Source of the DNA: Mauremys mutica
Lineage: Eukaryota > Chordata > Testudines > Geoemydidae
NCBI RefSeq assembly: GCF_020497125.1
Contig: NC_059081.1
Span: 58,672,768 to 58,736,767 of the forward strand
Direction: 5' to 3'
DNA: 64,000 nucleotides
Positions 12,958 to 24,479 of the stretch are shown one piece after another. Numbering within the stretch: the stretch's first letter is position 1; every line of letters begins with the position of its first letter. A program made the translations under genes and the position numbers. Below the pieces are notes generated by a model. That model worked only from the letters and a program-made list of their open reading frames with translations, was not told where the DNA came from and ran no database searches.

Positions 12958-13660
12958 GTGTTTTTTAAGACCTTAGAGAGTGGCCTTTTTGCTATACAGG
13001 CTGTTCAAAAGGTAGCCAAGCCTGGACAGGCATCATCTCAGCCCTCTCCTTCGGATGTGACCACTCTCAGAGCCAACAACAGAAAGAAAGAAACCAAAAT
13101 GAACTTGTCATCTGAATATAAGTGCCCCCTGCATGCTTTCACAAGCAATACTAATATGGGTAGGGAGCATTGCAAGGTATGGTTCCTCTCAGACTTACTT
13201 TTTTTAAAGTGCTCTTTTTTTTGAGGACGAGTGGGAGTCAGGGCATGCGCATAGTCATCCTAGCTCTCCCATGATTAGGAGCAATGGAACCTATCCCGTT
13301 CTTACAGAGGAAACAAGGCATTTACTCCTTATTGTTTCTAGTCCAATAAAAGTTGGCTACAGAGCAGTTGTAGAACAGCTTGTATCTCAACAGATCTATG
13401 AAGGAAAAAAAATTCAAGACAGCTTTTCAAATGTATACTAGCTGCCATCAACATACAGGGCTTCATGATACACAAGTATATTTGAAAGATACTTATCTCC
13501 ATCTCCCAATTTGACAGTTTCACAGATGGCTTCCTATACTTTGCTGTTAGAGCACAATTGTACCAGTACAGGTACTTGCCTTGAGGTTTAGCAACAGCCA
13601 TGCAAGCGTGTATGAAAGTGTTAATAGTAGCTCTCAGATGGGGGGGGGGGGCATGTCTAT
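12958..13660 (+). pseudogene. Second DIRS-type RT fossil (tentative)
   Basis: Around 13300-13620 the plus strand reads, in broken frames, RKQGIYSLL and a decayed LKDTYLHLPI...HRWLP stretch, followed by a VPVQVLALRF segment. This aligns by eye with the LKDAYFHVxxHPxHRxFLRF...FQYxxLPxG RT core of the neighbouring DIRS fossils. The start at 12958 covers an open frame of unknown origin and is uncertain. Confidence 0.4.
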
Positions 13661-14364
13661 CCCATGTTGGGCAACCTCTTTAGCGAAGCCTCATACAGTG
13701 GCAGGGTCATAGATTGCACCTTTGAGTTAAGGAGCTGCAGAGCCAGAGTTTTGTAAAAAATGGGGAATGTCAGTTAACACCATCTCAGTAGATTCCCCAT
13801 CTTTGAGTGGAGCTGGATACCGTCCTCCCCAATCCAGTGTCTAATAGCAGGTACAATTACAGTGCTCAGCTCCTGTGAATCTTTACAAGACATCTTGTGG
13901 AGTGGAGAACAGAGTCTCTTAATTTCAGGATATACATTGTCAAACTGCCAAGTTTTGAAGACCCCCCAGTGGTAAGTCGTCATGACACAGTGGGGTCTCA
14001 TGTCATTGCCAGTTTTTAAAAAAAAAAATTGAGTTAGTGCCCTCAAGTTGTTACAACACAACAGGGTTTCACTGCTGCTCATCTAGTATCTTTAGTGTAC
14101 TTTGGTGCTGTACTAACACGTACCTTGTAAAAAACACAAACCAAAGGTTTGTGTTGATATGTCCAGTTAGGGATGATGTCAAATATTTCATTAACTCTCC
14201 AACACACACAGAGAAGCAAAGGTACTTAATATTGCCGATACACTGTTTAAATAAATCCTTTCCGCAGACAATTCACTCCCATGAGATCAATTTGGTCTCA
14301 GGAATTCCTTTCTCTCCCCTACTGGGGCACTTACATTCAGCCTTGTAATGACCACTGATATACA
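13661..14364. other. Intronic sequence, nothing recognised
   Basis: No coding or repeat family recognised. A poly-G tract lies at about 13640-13650 and an A-rich tract near 14020. Confidence 0.5.
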
Positions 14365-14542
14365 TACACCGCTACCCCAATGTAACACTGTCCTCGGGAG
14401 CCAAAAAATCTTACTGCGTTATAGGTGAAACCACGTTATATCGAACTTGCTTTGATCCCCTGGTGGGCGCAGCCCCCCCCCCCCCCGAGCGCTGTTTTAC
14501 CACGTTATATCCGAATTCGCGTTATATCGAGGTAGAGGTGTA
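14365..14542 (+). mobile_element. Tc1-mariner MITE, family with TACACCTCTACC ends
   Basis: Left end tacaccgctaccccaatgta and right end gttatatcgaggtagaggtg are diverged inverted repeats with TA at both extremities; 178 bp. It shares its interior (ctcgggagccaaaaaat, acgttatatcgaacttgctt) with the copy at 56656-56850 in the same orientation. Confidence 0.8.
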
Positions 14543-15395
14543 TTTAAAGTTGTTAAAGTGTAAGCTGAAGCAGAAAAGATAATCCAGGTAAATAAGTTAG
14601 TCACAGTCACTGGGTAAGTTTTTATATGTTCAGATAGAACAGACATAACAACAGGGAAATCAGCTTGGTGTAAAACTGAACAGGTACTCAGTTCACTGCT
14701 ACTTTCAGTGGTTTTTAGCTTTTGAAGTGGATGCAGTTCCTCCCACCAACCTTAAAATAGATCTGAGCTGGAATCTTGATAAAATGGTTGAGTCCTTCTT
14801 GCTTGACAGGCTACCTAGCCTGAGCTAGAATCCCAACTGTACTCATCACTCCCCTCCCCCCCCCCCCAAGTCAGAAAACTCAATGAAGCTAATTTCATTT
14901 TTGTTTATAACTTCATTATCAGGTTCCATGCCACAAAGTGTTCAGGGTAATGCATATTTTTTAAAAAAAACTTTTTAAAATTGGTATTAAAACAAAAAAT
15001 CTGGTTTCTTTGGGATTTATAAAACTTGCATTTGTAAAGTGTACATTTTGGGCATGCTCCTACCAGAGGACAGAATTTTGGACTATTAGAAACAAAAGAA
15101 CCAAATGGTCCTCACCTAAATGTTTCTTCTACGCTACACAATTGGTGAAAGATATTGACATCCAAAATAAAGGACCATATATGTATTTTTTTTTTCTCAT
15201 GAGGTCCATTACATTCAAGAGAACCAGAATCAAAGATTTCCCTTTTGTACCTTTATTTTTTTCATTGAAACAACTTTGGTTTGGAGTATACTAAGATCAT
15301 CAATCTTCAAACTATATTTTCATGTTTAAAATAATAATTATATTTTTCTTTAAATGTTCCCTCTGTTTCCCCTATCCACTGTTGTGAATTTGAAG
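14543..15395. other. Intronic sequence, nothing recognised
   Basis: AT-rich, with a C-rich tract near 14855-14870. No coding evidence. Confidence 0.55.
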
Positions 15396-15600
15396 TTCTT
15401 CTTCGAGTGATTGCTCCTATGCATTCCAGTTAGGTGTGCGCGCCGTTCGTGCACGGCTCTTCGGAACATTTTTACCCTAGCAACTCCGGCGGGCCGGCTG
15501 GGCGCCCCCTGGAGTGGCGCCGCCATGGCGCTGGATATATACCCCAGCCGGCCCGTCCGCTCCTCAGTTCCTTCTTACCGCCCGTGACGGCCAGTTGGAA
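15396..15600 (+). repeat. DIRS left inverted terminal repeat
   Basis: Matches the reverse complement of about 18300-18530. It contains a tatataccccagccggcccg stretch that may be a promoter TATA region. The outer 39 bp recur as complement in the internal complementary region. Confidence 0.85.
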
Positions 15601-15761
15601 CAGTGGAGTGCTCCCTTTCCTCCACAGCCCTAGCGTTTCTCTACTCTTGAGTGTACATAGTTGTTAGTTGTTAGTTTAGTTGAATAAGTTTAGTTAGCTA
15701 TAGTATAGAATAAGGGAATAAGGGGGGTTTACCCCTCTTCTTCCGCAACCGGTGCAGGCTC

Positions 15762-18182
15762 ATGCCCAAGGCACCGGGGTTTAAGCCCTGTGCGACTTGC
15801 CAGCGGCACATGCCTGTCGGGGACCCACACGACTCCTGCCTGCGCTGCCTCGATGACTGGCTGGTTCGCAGGACATCCCGACAGCTGGTAAAGGACCAGA
15901 TGACAGAGATACTATCCCTATTTCGGTTCCTCAGCCTTCTCATCAATGTCGAGAAGTCCACCCTAGCTCCATCGCAGCAGGTGGAGTTCATCGGAGCGGT
16001 CCTCGACTCCAGTTTGGCCAGGACCTGCCTCCCTCGATCTCGGCACCAGACGATGGTCTCCATCATCCGGGACCTTCTCATCTTTCCCACAACAACGGTT
16101 CGGTCCTGCCTGCGCCTCCTGGGCCACATGGCGTCCTGTACGTTCGTCACCGCGTACGCGAGGCTCCGCCTTCGCCCTTTTCAATCTTGGCTGGCGTCGG
16201 TATACCGCCCGCACCGCGACTCGATAGACATGGTAGTCACTGTCACAAAACCGACACTCGCTTCGCTCAGCTGGTGGCTGAACCCAGAGGTCGTGTGTGC
16301 AGGAGTCCCGTTCCGCCCTCCTCGCCCATCCGTCACCCTGACCACGGATGCCTCGGCGTTGGGATGGGGGGCTCACCTGGGCGACCTTCACACCCAGGGT
16401 CTCTGGTCGCCCCAAGAGCTCGCTCTCCACATCAACGTCCGGGAGCTGCGAGCGATCCATTTGGCGTGTCACACCTTCCGCGCCCGTCTGCAAGGCCGCT
16501 GCGTGACAGTCTTCACGGACAACACGACGGCAATGTTCTACGTGAACAAGCAGGGCGGGGCCCGCTCCTCCCTCCTCTGCACGGAAGCGATGCTCCTGTG
16601 GGACTTCTGCGTGACCCACTCGATTCACCTGGAAGCGTCATTTCTTCCAGGAGTGCAGAACACGCTGGCCGACCATCTCAGCAGGTCGTTCCTCGCCCAC
16701 GAGTGGTCCCTTCGTCCAGATGTGGTACGCACGATTTTCCAAAGGTGGGGATTTCCCCAGATAGACCTGTTCACCTCCAAGGAGAACAGGAAGTGCCACC
16801 AGTTCTGCTCCTACCAGGGTCGCTCTCCGGGCTCCCTATCGGACGCATTCCTTTACTCATGGACGGATCGCCTCCTCTACGCCTTCCCTCCGTTCCCACT
16901 CATACACCGTGTGCTACTCAAGCTTCGGAGGGACAGGGCCCACCTAATACTCGTCGCTCCGGCCTGGCCGAGGCAGCATTGGTACACCCTGCTGCTCGAG
17001 CTCTCCGTTCGGGATCCCATTCCCCTTCCGTTATGGCCGGACCTCATCACGCAGGACTTCGGCAGACTCCGCCACCCGGACCTACAGTCCCTCCATCTTA
17101 CAGTACCCTCCAACTTGGTACCTGCGTGGCTGACCCACGCAGAGAGGGACTGTTCGGCGGCAGTACAGCAAGTCCTGCTTGAAAGCAGAAAGCCTTCCAC
17201 TCGCTCCACCTATCTCGCGAAATGGAAGCGCTTTGCGCTCTGGTGCGACCGGCGCGGCCTTAATCCCTTCCTAGTCCCTATCTCTACAATCCTGGACTAC
17301 CTCTGGTACCTTAAGGAACAAGGGCTCGCGGTCTCCTCCTTGAAGGTGCACCTGGCAGCCGTGTCCGCCTTTCGTCCATCCATAGAAGGTCGATCCATCT
17401 TCTCGAACCAGATGGTTTCCCGCTTCCTTAAGGGCCTGGACCGGTTGTACCCGCCGATACGACGTCCTACCCCGGCCTGGGATTTGAACCTGGTTCTGGC
17501 CAGGCTTATGGGAGCCCCCTTTGAGCCCTTGGCCACGTGCTCCCTGCTCTACCTCTCGTGGAAGATGGCTTTCCTCGTCGCGATAATGTCGGCAAGACGG
17601 GTGTCCGAGCTCCGTGCCCTCACGGTTGGTCTGCCGTATACTGTCTTCCACGCAGACAAGGTGCAGCTTCGACCACACTTGGCCTTCCTCCCTAAGGTGG
17701 TGTTGGCCTTCCATCTCAACCAGGAGATCTTCCTTCCGGTCTTCTTCCCGAAGCCGCACGCCTCCCCTCGAGAGCAACAGCTTCACGCCCTGGACGTCCG
17801 CAGGGCTCTCGCTTTTTATATCGAGCAGACGAAGCCCTTCCGGCGTTCGACCCAGCTGTTCGTAGTGGTTGCTGATCGCATGAAAGGCGAGCCGGTCTCC
17901 TCTCAAAGGATTTCCTCCTGGGTGACGGCATGTATCCGGACATGCTACGAGCTTGCTCACGTGCCTGCATGCCGCCTCACTGCTCACTCGACGAGAGCGC
18001 AGGCCTCGTCTGCCGCCTTCCTGGCCCATATTCCTATCCAGGACATCTGTCGAGCGGCCACCTGGTCTTCTGTACACACCTTCGCTTCCCACTACGCGTT
18101 GGTGCAGCAATCTAGAGACGATGCAGCCTTCGGCTCAGCAGTCCTACACTCTGCCACGTCTCATTCCGACCCCACCGCCTAG
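15762..18182 (+). CDS. DIRS gag-RT-RNase H-tyrosine recombinase fusion (internally deleted)
   Basis: This is an 806-codon open frame. Residues 1-29 are the start of a gag-like protein with a Cys/His cluster (CATCQRHMP...HDSCLRC). At residue 30 the frame jumps into reverse transcriptase at the catalytic LDDWLV box. Most of gag and the RT fingers and palm upstream of that box are therefore deleted in frame. RNase H follows: TTDASALGWGAHLG (from about 194), NVRELRAIHLACH (about 228), FTDNTTAMFYVNKQ (about 252) and NTLADHLSR (about 304). The tyrosine recombinase spans about 475-800. Its catalytic residues are visible: Arg in SARRVSELRAL (612/613), His and Arg of HSTR (742, 745), and the nucleophile Tyr in SHYAL (778). 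The recombinase looks intact, but RT cannot work, so the element would need help in trans. Start chosen at the ATG beginning the gag-like motif. Confidence 0.85.
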   Translation: MPKAPGFKPCATCQRHMPVGDPHDSCLRCLDDWLVRRTSRQLVKDQMTEILSLFRFLSLLINVEKSTLAPSQQVEFIGAVLDSSLARTCLPRSRHQTMVSIIRDLLIFPTTTVRSCLRLLGHMASCTFVTAYARLRLRPFQSWLASVYRPHRDSIDMVVTVTKPTLASLSWWLNPEVVCAGVPFRPPRPSVTLTTDASALGWGAHLGDLHTQGLWSPQELALHINVRELRAIHLACHTFRARLQGRCVTVFTDNTTAMFYVNKQGGARSSLLCTEAMLLWDFCVTHSIHLEASFLPGVQNTLADHLSRSFLAHEWSLRPDVVRTIFQRWGFPQIDLFTSKENRKCHQFCSYQGRSPGSLSDAFLYSWTDRLLYAFPPFPLIHRVLLKLRRDRAHLILVAPAWPRQHWYTLLLELSVRDPIPLPLWPDLITQDFGRLRHPDLQSLHLTVPSNLVPAWLTHAERDCSAAVQQVLLESRKPSTRSTYLAKWKRFALWCDRRGLNPFLVPISTILDYLWYLKEQGLAVSSLKVHLAAVSAFRPSIEGRSIFSNQMVSRFLKGLDRLYPPIRRPTPAWDLNLVLARLMGAPFEPLATCSLLYLSWKMAFLVAIMSARRVSELRALTVGLPYTVFHADKVQLRPHLAFLPKVVLAFHLNQEIFLPVFFPKPHASPREQQLHALDVRRALAFYIEQTKPFRRSTQLFVVVADRMKGEPVSSQRISSWVTACIRTCYELAHVPACRLTAHSTRAQASSAAFLAHIPIQDICRAATWSSVHTFASHYALVQQSRDDAAFGSAVLHSATSHSDPTA

Positions 18183-18197
18183 GTAAGGCTTGGGAAT

Positions 18198-18300
18198 CAC
18201 CTAACTGGAATGCATAGGAGCAATCACTCGAAGAAGAAAAGACGGTTACTCACCGTAGTAACTGTTGTTCTTCGAGATGTGTTGCTCCAATCCATTCCAG
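18198..18300 (+). repeat. DIRS internal complementary region
   Basis: The first 39 bp are the exact complement of the left ITR edge. The next 64 bp (aaaagacggttactcaccgt...) are the near-exact complement of the right ITR outer edge. The boundary at 18236/18237 therefore records the joined ends of the circular intermediate. Confidence 0.9.
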
Positions 18301-18544
18301 ACCCGCCCTCCTTCCCCACTGTCGGAGTAGCCGGCAAGAAGGAACTGAGGAGCGGACGGGCCGGCTGGGGTATATAACAGGCGCCATGGCGGCGCCACTC
18401 CGGGGGCGCCCAGCCGGCCCGCCGGAGTTGCTAGGGTAAAAATGTTCCGGAGAGCCGTGCACGTGCGGCGCGCACACTAACTGGAATGGATAGGAGCAAC
18501 ACATCTCGAAGAACAACAGTTACTACGGTGAGTAACCGTCTTTT
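18300..18544 (-). repeat. DIRS right inverted terminal repeat
   Basis: Reverse-orientation copy of the left ITR. It shares ccctagcaactccggcgggc and tataccccagccggcccg on the minus strand, and extends about 40 bp further out than the left edge sequence. Confidence 0.85.
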
Positions 18545-20043
18545 TCAGGTTTGCTTTTCTTCATTGTGTGATGTCCCTATAGGGAGGAAACCTTCCCTCT
18601 TGTTTTCTTTCTCCCCTCCTCTTCCCCGTACCCCCGCCCCCCCCAGGAGATAGCTTGAATTAAACTCCCTATGGGAGTCATTGTTCGTTCTTTATGAAAG
18701 AATTCATGAAATACCGATCATTTGCAGTGATGGGTCTAAATTCTAGAACTTTTAAAGTACTTTTACTTAAAAATTAGTTTAGGGATCTAAAGTTTGTTAC
18801 TCTAGCTTTGTTGTGTTAAGTTACAGTTATGTTAGGCTCCTTGCCTGCCTCAAAATATGTATGTACACGTAATGAAAGAGAGTACTTGCTTTTCCCTATA
18901 GGCCTACACAACATCCTGTGTGCTCTATTGATACTTTTTAAATTTTTATTATTTTTTTTTTTTTGCTTTTCTTAATTGAAAATTAGTTGCAGGAACGCCT
19001 TGTTGTAAAACAGATTTAGTTGTGGGAGGTGGAAGGGTTGATAATTAGGCTAATTAAAACAGATCTAATACTCTTCTGTTCGTTGGAACAGCTCTATTGT
19101 TTTTCGTCAGCACAGCTGTTGTAATTGTTGTCTTGATGGAAGTGGATCTCTTGTATGTAGGTCACATCAAGGGAAACTAGCAGATGAGCACTTGGTGCAA
19201 GTAATATAGCATGAGAAACTGTAGAGGAAAATACTACAATGAGAACACCATGAATAGTTGACTGAAATGGAAATTTGCATTTTGAAACAAGCAGAGGAGT
19301 TAAATGGTAGACTTGCCTGATTGTAGTAAGGCAGGATTTAATAATTTGGTGAGTGTTGGTCTATTCTTAAGAGTAGACGTCTGAGTGATTATTAAAACTG
19401 TATTTCAATGTCAACTCCATTCCATCCCATCTAACTAACAATTTAATAAAATTCAACATTATGGTATATTTGGGGGCAATAGAAGTCTAGGGAAATATTC
19501 ACACTAACTGTTTTTAGGATCTGATATGCATCTCTAATAAAATTTAGACAACTGCTTAGCTTGGTTTTAAATAACTAACAAAATAATTCTTTCAATTATC
19601 ATTTAGTTTATTATAGTGTTTGGAGGTGGGGTGGGTGTATCAGTGGTGGTTTCCAGTTCTTTCTTTTGAAGCAGTTATTTATTTTACTAGTAAGGTAACT
19701 GACCAAACTTGGATTGCTAATTTTTAGCTCTCTTTGGCTTTCTCCTCTTATAGAGAACTTTATTGAAGAGGAAGAAAAGCTTTGAAAAATATTTTGATCT
19801 TTATTTAGATATGAATGTGATAACCATTTCTCTGATTAAAAATATGACATTTCTTATATCACTTCAGAGGCAAATGTAACCTCTCTAATAAAGAGTTGTA
19901 CATGAATGTGTATTCTAGTTCACTGTTGACCAAAGATGATGATTTTTTTTACCTTGTGCTATAATGTTAAATGTAACTGACCAGTTTGATAGTACGGAGA
20001 GCCAGATTGAATGAACAACTATTACGTGTTTTCTTTGAGAATC
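18545..20043. other. Intronic sequence, nothing recognised
   Basis: AT-rich with T tracts near 18950. No open frame or repeat family recognised. Confidence 0.55.
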
Positions 20044-20051
20044 ACCTAATG

Positions 20052-20432
20052 CAGTGGTTCTCAACCAGGGGTCTGGGGCCCACTTGGGCCAGAGGGGAAA
20101 CAGATTTCAGGGAGTCCACCAAGCAGGGCCAGCAATAAACTTGCTGGCGTTCAGGGCAGAAAGCTGAAGCCCTACTACATTGAGCTGAAGGCAGGGGCCC
20201 TGAGGCCTGCCACTTGGGGCTGAAGCCAAAGCCTGAGTAATGTAGCTTCTCTGGGGCCACTGTGGCATGGGGCCCCAGGCAATTTCCCTGCTTGCTATTC
20301 TGTAACACCACCCCTGGCTTTTATATGCAGAAAACCAGTTATTGGGACACAGGTGGGCCATGGAGTTTTTATAGTATGTTGGACGGGGGTAAGCAAGGAG
20401 GGGCTCAGAAAGAAAAAGTTTGAGAACCCCTG
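20052..20432. mobile_element. hAT MITE (CAGTGGTTCTCAACC type)
   Basis: Left end CAGTGGTTCTCAACCAGGGG and right end agtttgagaacccctg are inverted repeats of the common hAT-Charlie type. Flanks acctaatg (20044-20051) and acttaatg (20433-20440) agree at 7 of 8 bases, consistent with an aged 8-bp duplication. About 380 bp, non-coding. Confidence 0.85.
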
Positions 20433-20440
20433 ACTTAATG

Positions 20441-22040
20441 TAAGCTGGAATGCAGAAAGTGATTCAGATTGGCCCTCTCAACAGTGATGATCCTATGTGG
20501 GATCGTAATGTGAGGAGCGTTGGGGCCAAATATGCCAGCAATTTAATTTTGATTGTATTTTTTGGTCCACCCTGGCCCTAACATGGAGCACAGTGACACC
20601 ATGGAGACTCGTGCTGTGGTTAAGCCTTGCTGGACACAAATCTTGTCTAAATGGTGATTGGCATACATGTATGCTGTTGGCAGCAATTTTGTGTATGATC
20701 CTGAGGAGTCTGACAAGGCTGCTAGTCTGACCACATGTTAACATGCCAATTCCCTGTAGTATGTGATGTGGAGAGTACTGGAAAGAACCTTTTTGATGAT
20801 TCAGCTTCTCTTCTACAGAATACAGAACCATATTACTATGCAAAACACTAGTGTGGTGCATAGTAATATTTAGTGAATTTGTTTGATACAGAAAAATCCT
20901 CTTCAAACCCTTACATCCATGTGGGATTTTGTTTTTTTGTTTTAAGGCAATTTGTCTTTGGGACATTCAGGACAGACCTTCTCTAGGTTTTATTGAATGT
21001 CATTAAGAATAAACCACTGGTGGAGTTGGAGGTTCCTGAACTGATATGTGCACCATAGTTAGAAGGCTAATCACATGAAGCTAGTTTTCATTTTCGATTG
21101 CTAAATTATAGCATTTTTAGCTGGGTGGTGTTTTTTTATTTTTATTTTTTTATTATTTTAGTGCACACACACTCCTGATATTTTCCATGCAAGCAATTGT
21201 TGCTGTAGTAACAATGGAATGTTATCTGATTGTCTCATGGACTGCCTCTCCTCCCAACTGCAATGTTCCTACTAAAATGTGGTCTAGCTACAGAAAACTT
21301 CGAGGACCCCAGCTGTCATAGCTGATAGGATATTTCTGATTTTAAACAATTGATCATACATTTTCTTGTTTACTCAACAAAATGAAGAGCTTCAGAATAG
21401 CATAGGATATATTTTGTAGCAATTTACTTAAGTCAAACCGACAGTAGTTTTGGCACATGACTGCATGTTACTGGAAGTTATATGGATTTTTTCTCAAGTA
21501 TTGGAAGGCTTTTATTCAGTAATCAGCTTGTAAACAATTCATAGTATATTTCTTCCCCTATCAGTAAAAGTCTGCCATACCAATTTTCTAATTCTCATCA
21601 TTTGAAAATATATATGACAAGTTTTAAAACTCTAAAATTCATAAGAATAAAAAGCAAAACTATTTTGTTATTCCAAGGATTCTTTTATATTGCTGTTCTC
21701 CAATAAGGACAGTGTTTAACTTGGCCATGGTAGGTATCTGTAGAATTTCTGTGTTTTTTTTTGTTTGTTTATTTTTTCCTTTCATTTATTAAATGTAACA
21801 CTCTAACATGGTACACTTAATGCATTTTTGTTTGTGGCCAAGTTCAAGTTGCCACATTTAACAAAAGTTGTTCGAATTTCTTGAGAATTAAGTGCTTATT
21901 CTTGCAACATCAATTTTGCATTAACAAGGTTTTTTTGCATTTAATACTAAGTATTTAAGTATTTAATACTAAGTTGTGTATATGAAACAACAGAACTTTA
22001 TAAAAGTATAATTCTCTACTGAGTAAGAATTCATTTGAAA
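20441..22040. other. Intronic sequence; unexplained 157-codon open frame on the minus strand
   Basis: Mostly AT-rich. The minus strand of 20493-20966 is open for 157 codons, which is long for this base composition, but the translation resembles no family I know and has no splice or promoter context. The region could be an old repeat; left unnamed. Confidence 0.4.
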
Positions 22041-22044
22041 ACAT

Positions 22045-22222
22045 TACAGGTTACTGAGTGAGGTTGTGGAAGCCCTGCCATTGGGGGTTTTTAAGAACAG
22101 GTTAGACAAAAATCTATCATGGATGGTCTAGGTATACTTAATCCTGCTTCATCTTGGAGGGATGGGACTAGATGACCTCTTGAGGTCCCTTCCAGCCATA
22201 GATTTCTATGATTCTGTTGTTA
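22045..22222 (+). mobile_element. CR1 LINE 3' end
   Basis: Contains the typical CR1 3' terminal sequence: gggtttttaagaacaggtta, then gggatgggactagatgacct, cttccagccatagatttcta and a terminal tgattctg-type repeat. Only the last about 180 bp is present, in sense with the host gene. Confidence 0.85.
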
Positions 22223-23097
22223 TTGTTTACTTGGGAAGTCTTATACAAAGACTGGAAAAGTTGGTCCCTTGCACTAAAGAGATTATATATTGAAAACTAG
22301 AGATCAGACAAAAACACATTGAGAGACCAGATGATAGTTCAGAGTTAACTTTTTATATATAAAATTTTGGGTGGTGCTGGCCTGTTTTAAAAGGGATTAA
22401 TGTTTGTAGGCTCCACAAGTGGATTTTGGAGAGGAATTTGAAGTAAGAGGGTGTGTGCCTGTCACTGTAGGATGGGGTGGTTTATTCTTGGTAGTACATA
22501 AAAGTACAGTGCACCAAGAAAAATCGTATTTGACTACATAGTTTTGTGAGAATTTTTAAATTGTGGTTGTGGAACTGAAACAGCCAGCTGTGGAATTCAG
22601 AAATAATGATGGTCAGTTTTTCCCTTTAAGTGTTTAAAAAAAAAAAATTGAGGTACTACTGTTATTAATAAACACTCTTTTTCTTGTCATCAGACCTCTT
22701 CCTAGAAATAGTTTTAGTATATAAAGTGTGTATTAATAACAAATATAATGAAGCTAATGTTTATTTCAATGATATATTTTAAGATAAATTTTAAAGTAGT
22801 CTTTTCAAAAGTGTTGCAAGTATAGCTGTGCTTGTAAGGCTTCTCTCACCTTTCTCAATTAGAAGAATTTCAGATTTAAATGTCGGTGTCCAAGTTTACA
22901 CTGGTATTTGTTTGTACACTTGTTAGTGTTGACTTTAATTAGCCACTGTCCTGGCTAAATGCAAAGTAACAATATATAAAGTTTTTAGAGACCCTGTCAG
23001 CTACAACACTGTTAGATGCTTGAAATTAAGTCTCTTTTCACTAATGTCCCTCCTCATTCATTCTTAACAGACTGACTTGCTACTATGTTGCCTTTAA
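22223..23097. other. Intronic sequence, nothing recognised
   Basis: AT-rich; no coding or repeat call. Confidence 0.5.
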
Positions 23098-23430
23098 GGG
23101 TATGTCTAAACAGCAGTTAGGAGGGGCAGTTGCAAGGTTTGTAGGCATATCTGAACTAGCTTTGATTTGATCTAGCTTGCTAAAAAAGGAGTGTAGCCAT
23201 GGCAGCACAAGTGGTAGTGTGGGTTAGCCATCCAAGAACAATCCTGCCTGTTACCTTAGGTATGTATTTGGGTGGCTAGCATATACCACTGCCCAAGCTG
23301 TTGCAGCTATGCTGTTAATTTTAGCAAGGTAGCTCAATTAAAATTAGCTCAGGTAGGCCTACATGTGCTGTGTCAATTGCAATTAATACAACACCCTAAA
23401 AATGTAGATTTTAGGGTGTGTCCTCTGCCC
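23098..23430. mobile_element. MITE fragment with GGGTATGTCTA end
   Basis: The left end gggtatgtctaaacagcagt matches the termini of the MITEs at 10233, 35385 and 49430. No matching right end was found, so it is truncated or strongly diverged. Confidence 0.45.
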
Positions 23431-24116
23431 AGCAACTTAGGCCAATATCCGTCAATAACTTTACAGTTGCACATAAATTTGTATGAGGAATATTGCTGGT
23501 AATATGGCTACCTTTTTCATATAATCATTTCTATCTTGGTACAGGCAGGAGGAATATAGGCCTCTGCCTCCATCTTTTCTCTTCTGTTGCTCCTCTTCTT
23601 GTCCCCTGTGTTCTAACCGTTCACCTTGCCCCTTTGTGTTCCCTTACAGATAGGTTTAATGTGGGAATTACTGGACAAAATTTTATGGCCTTTGTTACAC
23701 AGAGTCAACTCAATGATGTAGGTTGACCTTTCCACTTTAACCTTGTGTTTTCTTACATGCTGCAGCCTAACTTGGAACAACCTCTTTCTTTGTGTCTTGC
23801 AGACATCCTCACTTTCCTTCATATCCCTCCTTAAAATTCCCTATTTTTGCCTTGCTTTCTATCAACTTCAGTTCATGTGCTACCTATTTTTTCATTTCCA
23901 CAGTCACAAATTGCTACTTAAAAATAGAATTTGTATGAATCACTCGCTGTACAACTTCAGTTATTTTTGATTTAACCCATATTCCTCCTTTCCTGTGTTA
24001 CTTTCATGTTCTACATTAGTCTAATTTAAATCTTTTGGCTCTTTGGGGTTGGGATTCTTTTTTTTTTTTTGGGTCTCTAGAATGCTGTTGGAAGCTGTCT
24101 CTACGCAAATATTTTA
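23431..24116. other. Intronic sequence, nothing recognised
   Basis: Pyrimidine-rich; short open frames only, no family resemblance. Confidence 0.5.
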
Positions 24117-24479
24117 TTTAAAATTAGGACTGTGAAGAGATTTAACAAATTAATTTCAATCACGATTAATCGCACTGGTCAACAATAGAACACCATTTAT
24201 TTTAAATATTTTTGGATGTTTTCTACATTTTCAAATATATTAATTTCAATTACAACATAGAATACAATGTGTACAGTGTTCACTTTATTTTTATTACAAA
24301 TATTTGCACTGTAAAAAACAAAAAAGTTGTATTTTTCAGTTCACCTCATACAAGTACTGTAGTGCAATCTCTTTATCATGAAAGTTGAACTTACAAATGT
24401 AAAATTATGTACAAAAAAAACTGCATTCAGAAATAAAACAATGTAAAACTTTAGACCTTACAAGTCCACTCAGTTCTAT

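Larger units (their letters stand above)
15396..18544 (+). mobile_element. DIRS-type retrotransposon, structurally complete ends, internal deletion
   Basis: The left inverted terminal repeat starts ttcttcttcgagtgattgct and runs to about 15600. The right one, in reverse orientation, covers about 18300-18544, and the two match closely over roughly 170 bp. Between the ORF and the right repeat lies the internal complementary region. Bases 18198-18236 are an exact 39-bp complement of the left edge 15398-15436. Bases 18237-18300 complement the right outer edge 18480-18543 with about one mismatch. This is the textbook DIRS layout, needed for the circular intermediate. GC-rich, unlike its flanks, and little decayed, so it inserted fairly recently. 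Confidence 0.9.

Noticed and set aside
16187..17182. 331-codon open frame on the plus strand inside the DIRS
   Set aside because: It overlaps RNase H coding in another frame of GC-rich DNA and reads as Pro/Arg/Ser-rich shadow sequence.
17271..18110. 279-codon antisense open frame inside the DIRS
   Set aside because: Mirror of the recombinase codons; no family resemblance and typical of GC-rich third positions.
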